Positions 17,690 to 26,462 of a stretch of DNA of 29,922 nt are shown piece after piece. Positions within the stretch are counted from its first letter, which is position 1, and each line of letters opens with the position of its first letter. This DNA comes from an uncultured Collinsella sp. (GTDB taxonomy: Bacteria; Actinomycetota; Coriobacteriia; Coriobacteriales; Coriobacteriaceae). Both the position numbers and the translations under genes were made by a program. The stretch spans positions 1 to 29,922 of the forward strand of contig CATYIV010000026.1 of the NCBI GenBank assembly GCA_958407465.1, given 5' to 3'. The notes beneath the pieces were generated by a model, which was not told the origin of the DNA, searched no databases, and saw nothing but the letters and a program-made list of their open reading frames with translations.

Positions 17690-18943
17690 ATGGCGCAGGA
17701 ACACGATCTGTTTGATGACATTATCGAGATCAGCAAGGGTTTCGACTTTCTTAAAAACCCGCTTGGCGGTGTGACCGATGCCCTCGATCCGTCGGCGCCG
17801 CAGTGGAATCCTGCCGACTACAAGGAGCGTCCGCGCGGCAACACCATTCCGTGCTTGACCTGCAAAAACGAAAAGAGCGGCTGCACCGCGTGCATGGACG
17901 TTTGCCCGGTCGACGCTATCGAGGTCGAGGAAGACGCCATCGAGATCCTCGACTCCTGTCGCAAGTGTGGTCTGTGCGCCGCTGCCTGTCCGACCGAGGC
18001 GATCATTTCGCCGCGCCTGGCGCCCAAAAACCTGTATGACGATATCGTCTCTGCTGCTACGAGCCACGAGACCGCCTACGTCACCTGCACGCGCGCCCTC
18101 AAGCGTATGCCGCGCGAAAACGAGGTCGTCGTTGCCTGCGTGGGCGATATTACGGCCGAGACCTGGTTCTCGGTACTGGCGGACTATCCCAACGTGAGCG
18201 TCTACCTGCCACTGGGCGTGTGCGATAAGTGCCGCAACACCGGTGGCGAGGACATTCTGGGCGAGGCCATTGCTACCGCCGAGGAGTGGGCGGGTACGGG
18301 CATGGGCCTGGAGGTCGACCCCAAGAGCCTCAAATGCCATAAGCGCCGCGAGTACGAGCGCAAGGAGTACATGGATAAGATTGCCCGCACCACGGGCCTG
18401 ACGGTGACCAAGCTCAATCCGGCGACGGCGGCGCTGGCCTCGGTGACGCAGAAGTTGAAGGCTCATCGTCACCAGATCACGCAGCTCGAGCGCACGCTCA
18501 ACACCATGTGCGGCACCACGACGACCAAGCGTCGCCGTTCGCTCACGCACGGGCGGCAGCTGGTGCTCTCGACGCTGCAGAACCACCCCGAGCTTGCCCA
18601 GAATATGCAGGTGAGCACACCGGAATGCGATTTTGACAAGTGCACGTCGTGCGGCGAGTGCGTCAACGTGTGCCCCACGTTTGCCTGCGATTTGGTGGGA
18701 AGCGGTCGCTTTGCACTGGAGTCCACGTATTGCCTAGGTTGCGGAGCCTGCGTCAAGGTGTGCCCCGAGCATGCGCTCAAGCTGGTCGAGCACGATGCGT
18801 CCAATCTGGTCGTTGTCGACCCCGAGGCCGAGGAAAAGGCCGCTCAGAAGGCCAAGGCCCACGAAGAGGCTGTGAAGGTCAAGGCCGAGGCAAAGGCCAA
18901 GCTGGACAAGATGCTCGACCAGGTGGAGAAGCTCGCGGACTAG
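17690..18943 (+). CDS. Ferredoxin-type protein with four 4Fe-4S cluster motifs
   Basis: This 417-residue protein has two dicluster ferredoxin modules. The first uses C55, C58, C65, C68 and C72 with C90, C93, C96 and C100. The second uses C318, C321, C324 and C328 with C348, C351, C354 and C358. Between them, VVVACVGDITAETWF and PLGVCDKC (about 147-181) place further cysteines and resemble the cysteine-containing domain of some hydrogenase- or reductase-linked electron carriers. The C-terminus (about 368-417) is a charged alanine/lysine/glutamate helix, probably coiled coil. No signal peptide or membrane segment is present. A role in electron transfer is well supported; its partner enzyme is not encoded nearby. 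The start at 17690 has GGGAGG upstream. It stands alone, 152 bases after the GldA-like gene. Confidence 0.85.
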   Translation: MAQEHDLFDDIIEISKGFDFLKNPLGGVTDALDPSAPQWNPADYKERPRGNTIPCLTCKNEKSGCTACMDVCPVDAIEVEEDAIEILDSCRKCGLCAAACPTEAIISPRLAPKNLYDDIVSAATSHETAYVTCTRALKRMPRENEVVVACVGDITAETWFSVLADYPNVSVYLPLGVCDKCRNTGGEDILGEAIATAEEWAGTGMGLEVDPKSLKCHKRREYERKEYMDKIARTTGLTVTKLNPATAALASVTQKLKAHRHQITQLERTLNTMCGTTTTKRRRSLTHGRQLVLSTLQNHPELAQNMQVSTPECDFDKCTSCGECVNVCPTFACDLVGSGRFALESTYCLGCGACVKVCPEHALKLVEHDASNLVVVDPEAEEKAAQKAKAHEEAVKVKAEAKAKLDKMLDQVEKLAD

Positions 18944-18962
18944 CTAAAAGAGCGTAAATGAT

Positions 18963-18993
18963 GGCCGGTGGGACAGGTACTGCCCCACCGGCC
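18963..18993. repeat. 10-bp perfect hairpin with GACAGG core
   Basis: GGCCGGTGGG (18963-18972) pairs with CCCACCGGCC (18984-18993) around an 11-base loop. It sits 20 bases after the ferredoxin stop and could help end that transcript, but A residues rather than T residues follow on the plus strand. The sequence GGGACAGGTAC overlaps the loop. Confidence 0.6.
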
Positions 18994-19065
18994 AAAAAAG
19001 TTGCGGTGGAATAGTTCCTGTTTTGCCCTTAAGCTGGCCATTCTAGGAACTATTCCACCGCAACT
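18994..19065 (-). terminator. Long-stem terminator of the GntR/dehydrogenase operon
   Basis: A perfect 21-bp inverted repeat (18999-19019 with 19045-19065) encloses a 25-base loop. On the minus strand it is followed by six T residues. It ends ten bases from the gntR stop, so it should terminate that operon. The stem is unusually long and exact for a simple terminator, suggesting that it derives from a repeated intergenic element. Confidence 0.8.
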
Positions 19066-19074
19066 AATAGATGG

Positions 19075-19830
19075 TTAGCTCATACTGCTCTGATGGGTCT
19101 CGCTGCCGTTATTGCGGCGGGTGACCATTTCGTGGAGTAAAAAGAAGCTGGGGACCTGTTTGGTCTCGGTGTATTCCATAAGGATGCCGTCGGCGTTGTA
19201 GGTCTGCCCGCGTATAACGGCGAGTGCGTTAAAGTCGTCGAGATCGAGCACGCGCGTATCCTCGGGCGTGGGATGCTCGATCGTCACATCGCGTTTGCCC
19301 GCGGCAATCTTAATGCCAAGATCTTCTTCGAGGTAACGATAGATCGAGTCGTTGACAATCTCGGGTGTCAGCCCCGGTACCTGTGAGCTTAGGTAATAGG
19401 AGTCGTCGGAGCACACGGCTTGTCCGTCTGCATAACGGATGCGTTTGGCGCGTGTGAGCTCACAGCCTTCGGGAAACCCAGTAATCTTGGAGAGCGCCTT
19501 GCTGCAGATGAGGAGCTCAAAGACGGTGGTGACAGTCTTGAGCTCAAAGCCTCGGTTGACCGCGATTTCCTTAAAGGTCTCGAGTCCGCCGCCACCACGA
19601 CTCTTCTCGTCACTGATGTTGCGAATGACGCGCATGCCTTTGCCTTGCTGGGGGAGCACGTAACCATCTGCCGCAAGCATCGAGATGGCGCGACGGACCG
19701 TCATGCGCGAACAGTCAAACAGCTGCGTGAGCTCAGTCTCCGAAGGCAGATAACTCTGATAGGCGTATGTGCCGTCGTCAATCGACTGCTTCACGTTGTC
19801 GTAAATAGTTTGGAAGATGGCTCGCGCCAT
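19075..19830 (-). CDS. GntR/HutC-family transcriptional regulator with UTRA domain
   Basis: This 251-residue repressor has an N-terminal winged helix (about 1-72; YLPSETELTQLFDCSRMTVRRAISMLAADGYV in two segments) followed by QQGKGMRVI and a UTRA effector-binding domain (about 90-240), the architecture of sugar- or sugar-phosphate-responsive regulators such as TreR. It is the second gene of an operon with a zinc alcohol dehydrogenase and sits opposite a PTS/GH4 operon. Three related palindromes in the divergent region are its likely operators. I infer that the ligand is the phosphorylated sugar made by the PTS. AGGAG precedes the start at 19830 by six bases. Confidence 0.9.
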   Translation of the reverse strand: MARAIFQTIYDNVKQSIDDGTYAYQSYLPSETELTQLFDCSRMTVRRAISMLAADGYVLPQQGKGMRVIRNISDEKSRGGGGLETFKEIAVNRGFELKTVTTVFELLICSKALSKITGFPEGCELTRAKRIRYADGQAVCSDDSYYLSSQVPGLTPEIVNDSIYRYLEEDLGIKIAAGKRDVTIEHPTPEDTRVLDLDDFNALAVIRGQTYNADGILMEYTETKQVPSFFLLHEMVTRRNNGSETHQSSMS

Positions 19831-19850
19831 GACGGTCTCCTAGAGCTGAG

Positions 19851-19882
19851 TGCGCGAGCGGTGGATGAGGACCGCTCGCGCA
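19851..19882 (-). repeat. 12-bp perfect hairpin between dehydrogenase and gntR
   Basis: TGCGCGAGCGGT (19851-19862) pairs perfectly with ACCGCTCGCGCA (19871-19882) around eight bases. With no T tract it probably stabilises or separates the two messages rather than fully terminating, so that gntR is made at a lower level than the dehydrogenase. Confidence 0.6.
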
Positions 19883-19895
19883 GGTGCCGATCGAT

Positions 19896-20921
19896 TTACT
19901 TGCTGGGGTCGATTATATATTTACCCATGGCACGCAGAGCTGGGTCTGACAGGATGGCGCCGAGTTCGTCGAGGGAAGCCACCTTGGCGACCATCGAGGA
20001 TACGTCGAGCCTGCCAGAGTCGATGAGCTCGAGCGCGCGACGCTGCGTATAAGGGTTGATGTAGGACGAGGTAAGCACAAGCTCCTTCTGGAAGACCTCG
20101 AAGGGCTTGACGGTGATTGTCTCATCGGGCTTGGTGAGGCCGAACATCATGACCGTAGCCTTGTGGCCGGCGATCTGGATGGCCTGCTCGATGGTGACGG
20201 GCTTGCCAACACACTCGATAACGACATCGACGTTGCCGACGCCCTCCTGCTTCAGGCGGGCCGGGACGTCCTCGTGGATGGAATCAATTGCCAGGTCGGC
20301 GCCGAGTTTGAGCGCAACCTCGCGCTTGCCTTCGACAGGCTCGAGCAAGACAACCTTGGTGGCGCCGGCGTTTTTAGCAAGCTGCATCATGAGCAGACCG
20401 ATCATGCCACCGCCGATAACGACAACTGTGCTGCCGGGCTTGATGTTGCACATATCGATGCCGTGCAGGCAGCAGGCGACGGGCTCGGTCATGGCGCCCT
20501 GCTCGAAGCTGGTGTGATCGCCCAACTTGTAGACTTGCTGCATATCGACGGAGCAGTACTCGGCAAAACCGCCGTTAACGGTGGTGCCGTAACCGGTCAT
20601 ATGCTCGCAGTAGTGGTTGATTCCGTCGCGGCAGGGTTCGCAGCAGCCGCAGGGATGGTTTGGGTCGATGCACACGCGATCGCCCGGTTTAAAGCCGGTG
20701 ACATCGCTGCCCACGGCCTCGACAACGCCCGCAAACTCATGACCAAGGATCGTGGGCGGGGTAACGTCGGCTGCACCCTTGTCGCCTTCATAGATATGCA
20801 CGTCGGTGCCGCAGACGCCGCAAGCTTTGACGTTGATCAGAACGTCGCGCCTGCCCACGGCCGGCTTTGCCGATTCCTCGACTCTGAGGTCGTGCTTTCC
20901 ATAGAAGACCGCGCTTTTCAT
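19896..20921 (-). CDS. Zinc-dependent alcohol/polyol dehydrogenase (MDR family)
   Basis: This 341-residue medium-chain dehydrogenase/reductase resembles sorbitol and threonine dehydrogenases. The catalytic zinc site is C37 (CGVCGTD) and H61-E62 (GHEFAG), with E147 nearby. The structural zinc cysteines lie in CGCCEPCRDGINHYC (C91, C94, C97, C105 are the usual four; C93 is extra). The nucleotide-binding motif is GGGMIG at 170-175. It should oxidise a secondary alcohol, most plausibly a polyol, with NAD(P)+. AGGAG lies five bases before the start. It is co-transcribed with the GntR regulator and divergent from the alpha-glucoside PTS, from a promoter overlapped by an operator. The exact substrate is inference. 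Confidence 0.9.
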   Translation of the reverse strand: MKSAVFYGKHDLRVEESAKPAVGRRDVLINVKACGVCGTDVHIYEGDKGAADVTPPTILGHEFAGVVEAVGSDVTGFKPGDRVCIDPNHPCGCCEPCRDGINHYCEHMTGYGTTVNGGFAEYCSVDMQQVYKLGDHTSFEQGAMTEPVACCLHGIDMCNIKPGSTVVVIGGGMIGLLMMQLAKNAGATKVVLLEPVEGKREVALKLGADLAIDSIHEDVPARLKQEGVGNVDVVIECVGKPVTIEQAIQIAGHKATVMMFGLTKPDETITVKPFEVFQKELVLTSSYINPYTQRRALELIDSGRLDVSSMVAKVASLDELGAILSDPALRAMGKYIIDPSK

Positions 20922-20957
20922 GGTGACTCCTTAACGTGGCGGTGATTGTTGTAATGA

Positions 20958-20986
20958 AGTATAGGTATGTCTATAGATATAGACAA
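20958..20986 (-). promoter_or_regulatory. Promoter of the dehydrogenase-gntR operon
   Basis: On the minus strand TTGTCT (20981-20986) and TATACT (20958-20963) are separated by exactly 17 bases. The 18-bp palindrome at 20968-20985 fills the spacer and part of the -35, so a bound repressor would block RNA polymerase. Confidence 0.65.
20968..20985. promoter_or_regulatory. Candidate GntR operator O1
   Basis: TGTCTATA-GA-TATAGACA is a palindrome with 8-bp arms lying over the divergent dehydrogenase promoter. With its flank it reads CTTGTCTAT on the minus strand, related to the other two sites. Confidence 0.65.
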
Positions 20987-20988
20987 GC

Positions 20989-21002
20989 ACATCTAGACAA
21001 GT
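20989..21002. promoter_or_regulatory. Candidate GntR operator O2 (half-degenerate)
   Basis: On the minus strand this reads ACTTGTCTAGATGT, sharing CTTGTCTAGAT with O3. It is just upstream of the dehydrogenase -35. Confidence 0.5.
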
Positions 21003-21067
21003 AGAAAAGAAATTTATAATGCAGCCATCAGCTATGTCAGATTTAGCAGGCGAAATACTGGACATAT

Positions 21068-21099
21068 ACCGTTTACGGTAAATAATCAACCGTTTACCG
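21068..21099. repeat. Second palindrome set in the divergent control region
   Basis: ACCGT-TT-ACGGT (21068-21079) is a palindrome, and CGGTAAA (21076-21082) pairs with TTTACCG (21093-21099); CCGTTTAC also recurs as a direct repeat. The sequence is unlike the TGTCTAGA sites and may bind a second regulator or be part of the PTS promoter. Confidence 0.4.
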
Positions 21100-21117
21100 A
21101 CCATAGTATTTATACTA

Positions 21118-21133
21118 ACTTGTCTAGATAAGT
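21118..21133. promoter_or_regulatory. Candidate GntR operator O3 at the PTS promoter
   Basis: ACTTGTCTAGATAAGT is a 16-bp near-perfect palindrome one base after a TATACT hexamer (21111-21116), where the start point would be. A repressor here should block PTS/GH4 transcription. No good -35 is seen 17 bases upstream of TATACT. Confidence 0.65.
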
Positions 21134-21278
21134 GATATGATAAAAATGGAAGCGCAAGAAGTCAGGGAAGCGGGCCCACCCGTCCTATTGCACGAGGTAC
21201 ACGCAAACGGCGCGTCTGCGGTCTCGAGTGAAGCCAAAACCGCAGCCGCTCCGAATGAAGAGAGGGGGATTCCCCGTC

Positions 21279-22889
21279 ATGATGCAAAAGATACAACGTT
21301 TCGGCGGTGCAATGTACACGCCTGCAATTCTTTTCGCATTTTCCGGAATCGTCGTCGGCCTGGGTACGTTGTTTACCACCGAGGCGATCTTTGGCGAGAT
21401 GGCCACAGCGGGTCATCTTTGGTTTGATTGCTGGAATGTGCTGCTCCAGGGTGGTTGGACGCTCTTTAACCAGATGCCGTTGCTGTTTTGCGTAGCGTTG
21501 CCAATCTCGCTCGCGAACAAGCAGAACGCTCGCTGCTGCATGGAGGCTTTGGCCATCTACCTTACCTTCAACTACTTTGTTAGCACAATCTTGGGGCAGT
21601 GGGGCCCTGTCTTTGGGGTCGACTACTCTGTCGAGGCGGGCAGCGGTACTGGTCTTGCCACTATCGCAAGCATCAAAACGCTTGATATGGGCATCATGGG
21701 CGCGCTCATTATCTCTGGTATCGCCACGATGCTGCATAACAAGTTCTTCGACACCGAACTTCCTGAGTGGCTGGGCGTGTTCTCGGGTTCCGTGTTCATC
21801 TATATGATCGGTTTCTTCGTTATGGTTCCGGTCGCTCTTATCGCCTGCCTGGTGTGGCCGCATGTTCAGGCTGCTATCTCCGCCTTCCAGGGATTCATCC
21901 TTTCCGCCGGTACGTTTGGCGTGGGTGTCTTTGCTTTCTTCGAGCGCGTGCTGATCCCTACAGGCCTGCACCACTTTATCTATACGCCGTTCTATTACGA
22001 CAACGCGGCGGTCAACGGCGGCATCTTTGCTGCTTGGGCCAACATCCTGCCCCAACTGGCTGCCGATCCGAGCATTGCTCTTAAGGATGCCGCACCCTGG
22101 GCTGCCTATACCTGCCCTGGTTGGACTAAGGTCTTCGGCTCGCTTGGCGTCGCCATTGCGTTTTATATGACCGCCAAACCCGAGCGCAAGCAGCGCGTCA
22201 AGGCTCTGCTGATCCCGGTCACCCTTACCGCTATGCTTTGCGGTATCACCGAGCCGCTTGACTTCACCTTCCTGTTCATCGCGCCCGGCCTGTTCGTCGT
22301 CCACTGCGTGCTCGGAGCGCTTGGCTGCATGGCTCAAAACCTCCTTGGCGTCGTGGGTATCTTCGACGGCGGCATCATCTCGATGCTCTCGTGGGACTGG
22401 CTGCCCCTTTGGGCCGCACACGGTCTGCAGTACGCCATCTCCATCCTTGTCGGTCTGTGCTTTACCGCTCTTTGGGTTGTGGTCTTCCGTTTCCTGATCG
22501 TCAAGTTCGACTTTAAGACCCCCGGTCGCGAGGATGACGATGTTGAGGTCGAGCTCAAGTCCAAGGCCGACTACAAGCAAAAGCAGAGCGGTGCTGCTGC
22601 TGGCAAATCGGCCGCCCAGAGTAAAGATGATGAGCGCTTGGTGCTTGCCGAGAACATCCTCGATCTGCTCGGTGGCACGGATAACATCATCGATGTAACT
22701 AACTGCGCTACCCGTCTGCGCGTTAACGTCAAGGACAAGAGCGTCGTTGCACCCGAGGCTTCCTTCAAGGCGATCGGTACGCATGGCTTGGTGGTCCAAG
22801 GTCAGTCAATCCAGGTCATCGTCGGCCTTAGCGTCCCGCAGGTTCGCGAGAAGTTCGAGAGTCTTCTGAAGTTCGAGAGTCTTCTGTAA
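21279..22889 (+). CDS. PTS EIICB component, alpha-glucoside type
   Basis: This 536-residue membrane protein imports and phosphorylates a sugar at C6. The IIC domain (about 1-430) begins MMQKIQRFGGAMYTPAILF, carries about ten hydrophobic segments and has the substrate-site motif GITEPLDFTF. After a charged linker (about 425-455) the IIB domain carries the phospho-cysteine in IIDVTNCATRLRV. It is closest to the GlvC/MalX/AglA alpha-glucoside branch; no IIA domain is fused, so a shared IIA must serve it. The start at 21279 (or the adjacent ATG at 21282) has GAGAGGGGG upstream; an in-frame ATG at 21255 lacks a ribosome site. GGGG/CCCC pairing between the ribosome site and start could modulate translation. 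A GH4 gene follows. Confidence 0.9.
   Translation: MMQKIQRFGGAMYTPAILFAFSGIVVGLGTLFTTEAIFGEMATAGHLWFDCWNVLLQGGWTLFNQMPLLFCVALPISLANKQNARCCMEALAIYLTFNYFVSTILGQWGPVFGVDYSVEAGSGTGLATIASIKTLDMGIMGALIISGIATMLHNKFFDTELPEWLGVFSGSVFIYMIGFFVMVPVALIACLVWPHVQAAISAFQGFILSAGTFGVGVFAFFERVLIPTGLHHFIYTPFYYDNAAVNGGIFAAWANILPQLAADPSIALKDAAPWAAYTCPGWTKVFGSLGVAIAFYMTAKPERKQRVKALLIPVTLTAMLCGITEPLDFTFLFIAPGLFVVHCVLGALGCMAQNLLGVVGIFDGGIISMLSWDWLPLWAAHGLQYAISILVGLCFTALWVVVFRFLIVKFDFKTPGREDDDVEVELKSKADYKQKQSGAAAGKSAAQSKDDERLVLAENILDLLGGTDNIIDVTNCATRLRVNVKDKSVVAPEASFKAIGTHGLVVQGQSIQVIVGLSVPQVREKFESLLKFESLL
22851..22886 (+). repeat. 18-bp tandem duplication at the 3' end of the PTS gene
   Basis: AAGTTCGAGAGTCTTCTG occurs twice head to tail immediately before the stop codon, adding a second KFESLL to the protein C-terminus. 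The two copies are identical, so the duplication is recent. Confidence 0.95.
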
Positions 22890-22907
22890 ACCATCGTCCA
22901 TCGAAAC

Positions 22908-22947
22908 AATCGGCCTTGCAGAGCCGGTATGCACCGCAAGGCCGATT
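22908..22947 (+). repeat. 12-bp stem-loop between the PTS and GH4 genes
   Basis: AATCGGCCTTGC (22908-22919) pairs perfectly with GCAAGGCCGATT (22936-22947) around 16 bases. It lacks a T tract, so it is more likely an intercistronic stabiliser or partial terminator than a full stop. Confidence 0.6.
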
Positions 22948-23017
22948 CTAGAGATAAAAAACTCCACTTCTAGGTAACAATTCCAAACCGTGCAGGCCGC
23001 GTACGGGGATGGATTGA

Positions 23018-24388
<1,371 letters not shown>

Positions 24389-24428
24389 GGACTGCTGTCT
24401 CGAACTCTCACGCATCTCTGCTTCATTT

Positions 24429-24472
24429 GCGCCGCCGCGGTGTCCGGATTCGCCCGGATGCTGCGGCGGCGC
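24429..24472 (+). repeat. Strong GC hairpin upstream of ychF, followed by TATACT
   Basis: GCGCCGCCGC (24429-24438) pairs perfectly with GCGGCGGCGC (24463-24472), with an inner TCCGG/CCGGA pairing. It could end transcription from the GH4 gene, but no T run follows; TATACT at 24473-24478 is a possible ychF -10, without a clear -35. Confidence 0.5.
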
Positions 24473-24515
24473 TATACTTATACAGTTTGAAGTACCTGTA
24501 CCAAAAGGAGCTGTC

Positions 24516-25592
24516 GTGTCCCTTTCCATCGGTATCGTGGGCCTGCCCAACGTGGGCAAGTCGACGCTGTTCACCGCGCTTACCAAAAAGACCGGCCTTG
24601 CCGCCAACTACCCGTTTGCCACGATCGACCCCAACGTGGGTATCGTCGACGTGCCCGATAGCCGCCTGCAAAAGCTTGCCGACATCGTTAACCCCGGCCG
24701 CATTGTGCCGGCTACGGTCGAGTTTGTCGACATCGCGGGTCTGGTGAAGGGTGCCAACGAGGGCGAGGGCCTGGGCAACCAGTTCTTGGCAAACATCCGC
24801 GAGACCGATGCCATCTGCGAGGTCGTGCGCTACTTTAAGGACCCCAACGTCATGCGTGAGGTGGGCCGCACGGGCGAGTTCGTCGACCCCGCCGGTGACG
24901 CCGATACCATCATGACCGAGCTCATCCTGGCCGACATGGGCACGCTCGAGAAGCAGCTGCCCAAGCTCGAGAAGGAGGCCAAGCGCGACAAGGAGCTCAT
25001 GCCCAAGTTTGAGGTGGCTAAGCGCCTGCTTGCCTGGCTCAACGAGGGCAAGCGCGCCGCATCCATGGAGATGACCGATGAGGAGCGCGCTGCTGCCAAG
25101 GGCCTGTTCCTGCTCACTATGAAGCCCATCCTGTATGTGGCCAACGTGGACGAGGATATGCTCAACGACGATCTGGCGCCCATCGATGGTGTCAAGCCGC
25201 TGCCGATCTGCGCCAAGATCGAGGCCGAGCTTTCCGAGCTCGATCCCGAGGACGCCGCCGACTACCTGGAGAGCCTGGGCCTAGAGCAGCCCGGTCTGGA
25301 CGTGCTCGCGCAGGCGGCCTATAAGCTGCTCGGCCTGCAGTCGTTCTTTACGGCCGGCGAGATGGAGGTCAAGGCCTGGACGGTTCGTCAGGGCGCGACC
25401 GCCCCGCAGGCCGCCGGCGTCATCCACACCGATTTTGAACGCGGCTTTATTAAGGCCGAGGTTATTGGCTACGACGACTACATCGAGCTCGGCGGCGAGC
25501 AGGGCGCCAAGGCCGCCGGCAAGCTGCGTATTGAGGGCAAGGACTATGTCATGGCCGATGGCGACGTCGTGCACTTCCGCTTTAACGTGTAA
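24516..25592 (+). CDS. ychF: Ribosome-binding ATPase YchF (Obg family)
   Basis: YchF is a conserved P-loop ATPase of the Obg group that associates with ribosomes. The 358 residues fit the family length (about 363). Walker A is GLPNVGKST at 9-17. The specificity motif reads NVDE rather than NKxD, the change that makes YchF prefer ATP. A C-terminal TGS domain ends with [17 protein letters not shown] chose the GTG start at 24516 because AAAAGGAG lies five bases upstream and the protein then opens with [13 protein letters not shown]; the longer open frame back to 24243 overlaps the GH4 gene and shows no family match. A small membrane-protein gene follows 11 bases after the stop. Confidence 0.96.
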   Translation: MSLSIGIVGLPNVGKSTLFTALTKKTGLAANYPFATIDPNVGIVDVPDSRLQKLADIVNPGRIVPATVEFVDIAGLVKGANEGEGLGNQFLANIRETDAICEVVRYFKDPNVMREVGRTGEFVDPAGDADTIMTELILADMGTLEKQLPKLEKEAKRDKELMPKFEVAKRLLAWLNEGKRAASMEMTDEERAAAKGLFLLTMKPILYVANVDEDMLNDDLAPIDGVKPLPICAKIEAELSELDPEDAADYLESLGLEQPGLDVLAQAAYKLLGLQSFFTAGEMEVKAWTVRQGATAPQAAGVIHTDFERGFIKAEVIGYDDYIELGGEQGAKAAGKLRIEGKDYVMADGDVVHFRFNV

Positions 25593-25603
25593 GGACGACG
25601 CGC

Positions 25604-25987
25604 ATGTTTAAATATGGCAAAAAAGCTGGCTACATGGGTATTGCGCTGCTCGTACTTGCAGTGATTCCGCTGGTGGTTGCAGCGTGTGTTATCCCCAACA
25701 TTGGCCCCGAGGTGGCAACGAAGTTTAACGCAGCCGGCGAGGTGACGCGCTGGGGCAAGAGCTACGAGCTGCTGGCACTGCCGGTGCTCAACCTGCTGCT
25801 GAGCGTGGCGACGTACTTTACGGCGGGACGCCAGGCAAAAAACAATGATGACTCTGCCGCCATGGCGCGCATCGTGTGCGAGCGCTACCTGCGCAACGGC
25901 TGCATCACGGGCGTGTTCCTCAACGTAATCAACGTCTACTTTATGTATTCGGCGATTACCGGAACGGGCTTTGGCTTTGGTTTCTAG
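25604..25987 (+). CDS. Small DUF1648-like membrane protein
   Basis: This 127-residue protein has a hydrophobic segment at about 12-31, a second at about 63-80, and a third near the C-terminus (about 104-122). Between the first two, the stretch IPNIGPEVATKFNAAGEVTRWGKS matches the DUF1648 pattern (a predicted-membrane family typified by a short proline/phenylalanine-asparagine, glycine, arginine-tryptophan-glycine motif). The function is unknown. It starts 11 bases after ychF, with GGACG as a modest ribosome site, and is probably co-transcribed with it. Confidence 0.75.
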   Translation: MFKYGKKAGYMGIALLVLAVIPLVVAACVIPNIGPEVATKFNAAGEVTRWGKSYELLALPVLNLLLSVATYFTAGRQAKNNDDSAAMARIVCERYLRNGCITGVFLNVINVYFMYSAITGTGFGFGF

Positions 25988-25996
25988 CTTGTCCTT

Positions 25997-26386
25997 TTAG
26001 GCAACGAGCCTGCACACATATTCAATGGCTGCTGCGAGGTCGCCGCTCGATCGTGGTTTAAAGACCATGTCGGCGGCGGCCTCGTTTTCGTATCCGGCGC
26101 CGCGAAGAGCAAGTGCGATACCGGCTTCCAGGAGAAGGGGCAGACCGTGTTGGCTGGTTGCGATTACGGCAGCTTGATTGAGCGAGCAGCTGTGCGCTTG
26201 GCATTGGATGGCAAGTTCACCTTGCGCCGGGCAAGGGACCAGAACGGCGGCGACGCGACTTGATAGCAATGCAAATGCTGTGCGCTCATCGGGCGAAAGG
26301 CATTCTGCTTCAACGACGACGAGCTTGGGCGGCGCGCTGTTTGTGCGAAGCGTGGCTCGGTACATGCGGACCGAAGAACCCGACAT
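25997..26386 (-). CDS. Hypothetical protein, divergent partner of an XRE regulator
   Basis: I do not recognise this 129-residue protein. It opens MSGSSVRMYRATLRTN and alternates short hydrophobic strands (KLVVVEAE, AAVLVPCP, AAVIATS) with helices (LLLEAGIALALRGAG, GDLAAAIEYVCRLV), consistent with a small alpha/beta fold; four cysteines are present. No signal peptide is seen. The start at 26386 is supported by AGGAG seven bases upstream; an earlier in-frame ATG at 26410 lacks one. It is transcribed away from a small XRE regulator, with a 24-bp perfect palindrome between them. The pairing suggests that the regulator controls this gene. A toxin-antitoxin or stress role is possible but unproved. 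Confidence 0.7.
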   Translation of the reverse strand: MSGSSVRMYRATLRTNSAPPKLVVVEAECLSPDERTAFALLSSRVAAVLVPCPAQGELAIQCQAHSCSLNQAAVIATSQHGLPLLLEAGIALALRGAGYENEAAADMVFKPRSSGDLAAAIEYVCRLVA

Positions 26387-26409
26387 AGAAAACTCCTGTG
26401 TATTCGGCA

Positions 26410-26433
26410 AAACGTAAACTATAGTTTACGTTT
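26410..26433. promoter_or_regulatory. 24-bp perfect palindrome, operator of the XRE pair
   Basis: The sequence is exactly self-complementary over 24 bp, centred on GTAAACTATAGTTTAC. It contains TATAGT, a plausible -10 in both directions, so binding would control both divergent genes. It starts 24 bases from the ATG of the hypothetical gene and ends 29 bases before the XRE start. Confidence 0.8.
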
Positions 26434-26462
26434 ATGTTCGGCTCCATTTCAAACTCGGCTGC

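Noticed and set aside
21137..21427. 96-codon frame in the PTS leader as a leader peptide or gene
   Set aside because: It overlaps the EIICB start out of frame for about 150 bases, lacks a ribosome site and resembles nothing; kept only as a remote possibility.
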